Shown here in pieces: positions 60,806 to 64,000 of a DNA stretch of 64,000 nt. Each line of letters opens with the position of its first letter. Position 1 is the stretch's first letter. Under the pieces are notes generated by a model that saw nothing but the letters and a program-made list of their open reading frames with translations, did not search any database and was not told where the DNA came from. Both the position numbers and the translations under genes were made by a program. The stretch comes from Paenibacillus sp. FSL W8-0186 (GTDB taxonomy: Bacteria > Bacillota > Bacilli > Paenibacillales > Paenibacillaceae), in the NCBI RefSeq assembly GCF_037969765.1, contig NZ_CP150207.1, positions 3,589,001 to 3,653,000 of the forward strand. The letters are read 5' to 3'.

Positions 60806-62080
60806 TTAAAATACGAAAGAAATCCCTTCGAGGCGCCGTTTAATTTCCGCAATGACTCTTCGCTCTTCCTCAATTCCATCCGCCGCAAACGTCACCGAGA
60901 AGCGCACAAAAGCGCCGGCCTCGTCCCACGGTACCGTCGAAATCAACTTGTGGCGAATTAAATACTGCGAGAATTCCTCCGCTGATCCGAAAGCCTCTCC
61001 GCCCGCTATCCCCTTAGGTGCCTTTACGTATAGAAAAAAAGAACCCCGCGGCTTCTTCGCTTCGAAGCCAAGATCATTCAGCGCGCTTACAAGCAGCTCG
61101 TGCCGTCTTGAATACTTAGCAGCGATGGCCTCCGTTATTTCCGGCCTGGATAAAGCATAAGCGGCTGCCTTCTGAATCGCGATAAATTGCCCCGAATCGC
61201 AATTGTCCTTCACATCGCTGAACGCCTTGACGATGAGCGGGTTTCCGGCGACGAAGCCAATTCGCCAGCCCGTCATGTTATACGACTTGGATAAAGAGTG
61301 CAGCTCTACGCCGACGTCTTTGGCCCCCGGAACGAACAGGAAGCTCAGCGGCTTCTGCCTGTCGTACGTCAGAGCTGCATAAGGGGCATCATGAACGACG
61401 ATGACATCGTATTTCTTAGCCCAGCAGACAACCTCGGCAAAAAAATCATAATTCGCACATGCGCCCGTCGGATTATTCGGATAATTTAAATAGAGCAGCT
61501 TTGCCCTCTGGGCAACCTCTTCTGGAATGGCTGCAAGAACGGGGAGAAAGCCATTCTCCTCCGTGAGTGGTACATGATATACTTCCCCGCCCAAATATTT
61601 CGTATGAGTTCCCAGTACCGGATACCCCGGAACCGTCATAATCGCGACATCTCCCGGGTTGATGAAGCAATAGGGGAGCATCGCCAGCGCCGGCTTGGAG
61701 CCGATTGAATGCACGATTTCTGTCGCCGGATCAATGCCCTCTACCCCGAACACATTCCCCAAATATTGTGCAGCGGCTTCCTTGAACTCAGCTATGCCAT
61801 TATCGGCATAACCTCTGTTTTCCGGCTTGGCCGCCTCCGCCGCCAGCTTCCTCACGATAGCCTGATCGGCCATTTCGTCGGGCTCGCCTACGCCCAGATC
61901 AATCAATTCCAAATCAGGGAACTCAGCCCTGGCAGCAGCTTTTGCCCGTTTGATTTTCTCGAATTTATAGATTGCTGTATCCGTCCCGTAACGCGAGCCG
62001 CCAATTCTTTCTGCAAACTGCCGTTGAATATAAGTGTTTTTATTTGGTTCCGAATTTATTGTTTGTTCAGTCATGTTCAT
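60806..62080 (-). CDS. LL-diaminopimelate aminotransferase-like (DapL family)
   Basis: A 424-residue class I/II PLP aminotransferase. PLP-lysine motif SLSKSYNMTGWRIGF is clear, with NYPNNPTGACANYDF and HDAPYAALTYD. The N-terminal DLGVGEPDEMAD and RGYADNGIAEFKEAAA match the DapL/LL-DAP aminotransferase subgroup, which makes LL-diaminopimelate from tetrahydrodipicolinate in one step. Specificity is inferred from similarity. ATG 62080 or ATG 62074 (MTEQT) are both behind AAGGAG (4 and 10 nt). On the strand of rluD and lspA, with their terminator between. Confidence 0.82.
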   Translation of the reverse strand: MNMTEQTINSEPNKNTYIQRQFAERIGGSRYGTDTAIYKFEKIKRAKAAARAEFPDLELIDLGVGEPDEMADQAIVRKLAAEAAKPENRGYADNGIAEFKEAAAQYLGNVFGVEGIDPATEIVHSIGSKPALAMLPYCFINPGDVAIMTVPGYPVLGTHTKYLGGEVYHVPLTEENGFLPVLAAIPEEVAQRAKLLYLNYPNNPTGACANYDFFAEVVCWAKKYDVIVVHDAPYAALTYDRQKPLSFLFVPGAKDVGVELHSLSKSYNMTGWRIGFVAGNPLIVKAFSDVKDNCDSGQFIAIQKAAAYALSRPEITEAIAAKYSRRHELLVSALNDLGFEAKKPRGSFFLYVKAPKGIAGGEAFGSAEEFSQYLIRHKLISTVPWDEAGAFVRFSVTFAADGIEEERRVIAEIKRRLEGISFVF

Positions 62081-62189
62081 CCATCTCCTTCATCGGTCTA
62101 TCGTTATATGATGCTTGAAGCCCGACGGCCATGGAATGGATAAATCGAGTTATCGTTTGCATTTTTTGCCCGTATAGGCGATGCAGAAC

Positions 62190-62245
62190 AAAAAAAACCT
62201 TCTGACTTAAATCGGGCCCGCAAGCCTGATTTCTTGTCAAAAGGT
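62190..62245 (-). terminator. Terminator of the lspA-rluD unit
   Basis: ACCTTTTGAC and GTCAGAAGGT (one mismatch) enclose a long loop with an inner AAATC/GATTT pairing, followed by T8 on the minus strand. Confidence 0.7.
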
Positions 62246-62297
62246 GTGGATGTTATGAATATATGTTCAGCCGCTTTAAGCCGTATTCGGCGGCAAT

Positions 62298-63245
62298 TTA
62301 GCGGCTTCGCAGCGAATGAAGCAAATCCATCATGTCCGCTGGCAGCGGAGCCGTAAATTCCTTATATTCGCTCGTAGAGGGATGTACAAATCCAAGAACT
62401 GCCGCATGAAGTGCTTGTCCATTGAATTTCGGTCCTTTGCTTCGCCCGTACATCGGATCGCCTACCAGCGGATGGCCGATAAACTTCATATGCACGCGAA
62501 TTTGATGAGTTCTCCCAGTCTCCAGCTTCAGCTCCAGCAGCGTATAATCCCCAAAGCGCTCCATAACATGGAAATGGGTCACCGCATGCTTGCTGTTGCG
62601 ATCGATGACGGTGTACATTTTACGGTCATGAGGGTCACGTCCGATGGGAGCATCCACGGTGCCCTGATCATGGCTCAGATTGCCATGAACGAGCGCCAAG
62701 TATCTCCGTGTCACCGAATGCTCCTTCAGCTGAGCCGCCAGCGAAGCATGGGATTTGTCGTTTTTCGCCGCCATGATCAGTCCTGATGTGTCCTTGTCAA
62801 TCCGATGGACAATCCCCGGGCGCAGCTCGCCATTAATGCCTGACAAATCCTTGCAATGCGCCATCAGCGCATTGACTAGTGTACCGGAAGAATGCCCGGG
62901 AGCAGGATGGACGACCATTCCCCGCGGTTTGTTGACAACGATGACATCGCTGTCTTCATAGTAAATATCCAGCGGGATATCTTCCGGGACAATTTCTACG
63001 GACTCTGCCTCAGGGATTGTCAGCGTAATGCGGTCTCCTGCCGCGAGCTTGTAATTGGTCTTTACAGCTGTACCGTTAACCAGCACGGCTCCTTCTTCAA
63101 TCCAAATTTGGATTTGCGTACGCGAGGTATCCTCGCCGAGCTGCTCCTTCACGAATTTATCGACGCGCACCTTGGCTGCCGCTTCGTCAATCAGCCATTC
63201 CATTTCGTTATCCTCTGTATTTTCGTAAGATGTCAATTCATTCAT
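62298..63245 (-). CDS. rluD: RluD-family 23S rRNA pseudouridine synthase
   Basis: A 315-residue enzyme. An N-terminal S4 RNA-binding domain (VRVDKFVKEQLGEDTSRTQI) is followed by the catalytic domain with HRIDKDTSGLIMAAKND, including the catalytic Asp, and the later KLETGRTHQIRVHMKFIGHP. It should make pseudouridines in helix 69 of 23S rRNA (Bacillus YlyB). The gene overlaps lspA by 4 nt (ATGA), the same order as lspA-ylyB in Bacillus subtilis, where pyrR follows; here a DapL gene is inserted between. Confidence 0.9.
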   Translation of the reverse strand: MNELTSYENTEDNEMEWLIDEAAAKVRVDKFVKEQLGEDTSRTQIQIWIEEGAVLVNGTAVKTNYKLAAGDRITLTIPEAESVEIVPEDIPLDIYYEDSDVIVVNKPRGMVVHPAPGHSSGTLVNALMAHCKDLSGINGELRPGIVHRIDKDTSGLIMAAKNDKSHASLAAQLKEHSVTRRYLALVHGNLSHDQGTVDAPIGRDPHDRKMYTVIDRNSKHAVTHFHVMERFGDYTLLELKLETGRTHQIRVHMKFIGHPLVGDPMYGRSKGPKFNGQALHAAVLGFVHPSTSEYKEFTAPLPADMMDLLHSLRSR

Positions 63246-63739
63246 GTCTTATCCTCTTGCTCAGCCACAACAGCCGAGGCCTGCTTCTCCCGCTTCATTT
63301 CCAGGAACGAGTCCAGCACGATCATCCCGAAGCCGATCACAATCGAGGAATCAGCCACGTTAAAAATCGGGAACGTATAGCTACCGAAATTGAACTGCAG
63401 GAAATCGACAACTTCCCCGGTGAGCAGCCGATCCAGGAAATTGCCCAGCGTTCCGCCTAAAACGAGCGAAAGCGCGACAGGCAGCAATTTGTTGGAGGAC
63501 TTTTTCACTTTTTGCAAATACCAAATAACGCCGATTACGACGATGACCGTGAATATGATAAAAAACCAGCGCTGGTTCTCCAAAATTCCAAAAGCCGCGC
63601 CACGGTTGCGATGCGAAGTGATCAGAAAGAAGTCTCCGATAATGGGAATTTGCTCCCCAATGGCCATACGCGTAGCTATCAAATACTTCGTACCCTGATC
63701 AACCAGGAAAATAATTAACGCTATCAAAAAATATATCAT
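63242..63739 (-). CDS. lspA: Lipoprotein signal peptidase II
   Basis: A 165-residue membrane aspartyl protease with four TM helices. The two catalytic aspartates are in GGTLGNFLDRLLTGEVVDF and FNVADSSIVIGFG. SHRNRGAAFGILENQRW is the conserved C motif. It cleaves prolipoprotein signal peptides such as those of the seven lipoproteins in this window. Start ATG 63739 follows GAGGTGACTTTGCCGC. Confidence 0.95.
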   Translation of the reverse strand: MIYFLIALIIFLVDQGTKYLIATRMAIGEQIPIIGDFFLITSHRNRGAAFGILENQRWFFIIFTVIVVIGVIWYLQKVKKSSNKLLPVALSLVLGGTLGNFLDRLLTGEVVDFLQFNFGSYTFPIFNVADSSIVIGFGMIVLDSFLEMKREKQASAVVAEQEDKT

Positions 63740-63948
63740 GCGGCAAAGTCACCTCGTTTTTCATTTCCCCCGCATCAGCCGGCGGTAGGATTAACCACAT
63801 GCAAGCCCTGTATATTGTAGCACAGCAGGAATTAAGTCGTCCATGTAAGATAGTATTTTCCGTAGGTAAATCGTCGTACTTTGACGCAAAATAAAGCTAT
63901 GAACAATGCCCATGCGACTATTCGGGCCGAAAGGAGACCTGACCTTAT

Positions 63949-64000
63949 ATGCCTCATCTTACCAAGCAGCTCCTCGCGGAGCTTGAAGCCCAGCTGCGCT
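63949..64000 (+). CDS. N terminus of a DksA/TraR (YlyA/YteA)-like protein, partial
   Basis: ATG at 63949, 12 nt after AAGGAG, opens MPHLTKQLLAELEAQLR and runs off the window. The opening LTKQ.LAEL..QL resembles the N terminus of YlyA/YteA TraR-type zinc-finger proteins, and ylyA is next to lspA in Bacillus. There it is co-directional with lspA, here it is divergent. Only 17 residues are visible. Confidence 0.45.
   Translation, partial: MPHLTKQLLAELEAQLR

Overview
The window reads as the chromosome of a spore-forming, low-to-medium GC Firmicute, most likely a Paenibacillus or close relative. The reasons are AGGAGG-type ribosome sites throughout, GTG/TTG starts, a PyrR-attenuated pyrimidine operon, YesM/YesN two-component genes beside a CUT1 sugar ABC transporter, SLH-domain wall protein, a Cse60-like sporulation gene and small Bacillales families (DUF1292, DUF1450, DUF2905, DUF3892, DUF3006). 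No prophage, complete insertion sequence, CRISPR array or rRNA operon was seen.

Layout. 1-6.7 kb: housekeeping and small genes (DUF1054 tail, MFS transporter, arginine decarboxylase speA, DUF1292, a stalk-domain secreted protein, an MBL hydrolase, DUF3892, a GNAT, a small membrane protein, a small lipoprotein). 6.8-6.95 kb: a one-gene tRNA-Val unit. 7-15.7 kb: a carbohydrate locus on the minus strand (unassigned 727-residue glycosidase-like protein, sugar-binding lipoprotein, two permeases, YesN regulator, YesM kinase). 16-20 kb: a REC-BTAD response regulator, then an MHYT-GGDEF-EAL c-di-GMP enzyme divergent from a PilZ c-di-GMP receptor. 20-22 kb: an unrecognised two-gene module. 22-31 kb: Cse60-like gene, polysaccharide deacetylase, DoxX with tandem FNR-type boxes, PIG-L hydrolase, tRNA hydroxylase trhO, SufR-like regulator, DUF1450, sodA, LacI regulator divergent from ROK kinase and manA, DinB. 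31-35.7 kb: DUF3006 + ComEC-like MBL lipoprotein, an eight-repeat BIG2 surface protein, ung.

35.8-42.5 kb is an accessory and decaying zone: AT-rich lipoproteins, very small genes, tRNA-Leu, tRNA-Ile2 and tRNA-fMet, and at least four broken genes (a frameshifted small gene, an ASCH gene with lost start and internal stop, a truncated and frameshifted histidine kinase fused at a breakpoint to a membrane-protein tail, and a 5'-truncated frame).

42.5-49.7 kb is a tightly overlapped five-gene minus-strand operon: MacB-type ATPase, HlyD-type lipoprotein adaptor, giant FtsX-type permease, a second ATPase fused to an AbrB-like domain, and a sugar-type solute-binding lipoprotein. This combination of exporter and importer parts is the most unusual system in the window, with the 20-22 kb pair second.

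50-51.6 kb is an SLH-anchored GH18 protein. 51.7-60.7 kb is the de novo UMP operon pyrR-pyrB-pyrC-carA-carB-pyrF-pyrE with a promoter, PyrR-binding loop and terminator in its leader; pyrP, pyrK and pyrD are not in it. 60.8-64 kb carries an LL-diaminopimelate-type aminotransferase, rluD and lspA on the minus strand and the first codons of a divergent, DksA/TraR-like gene.
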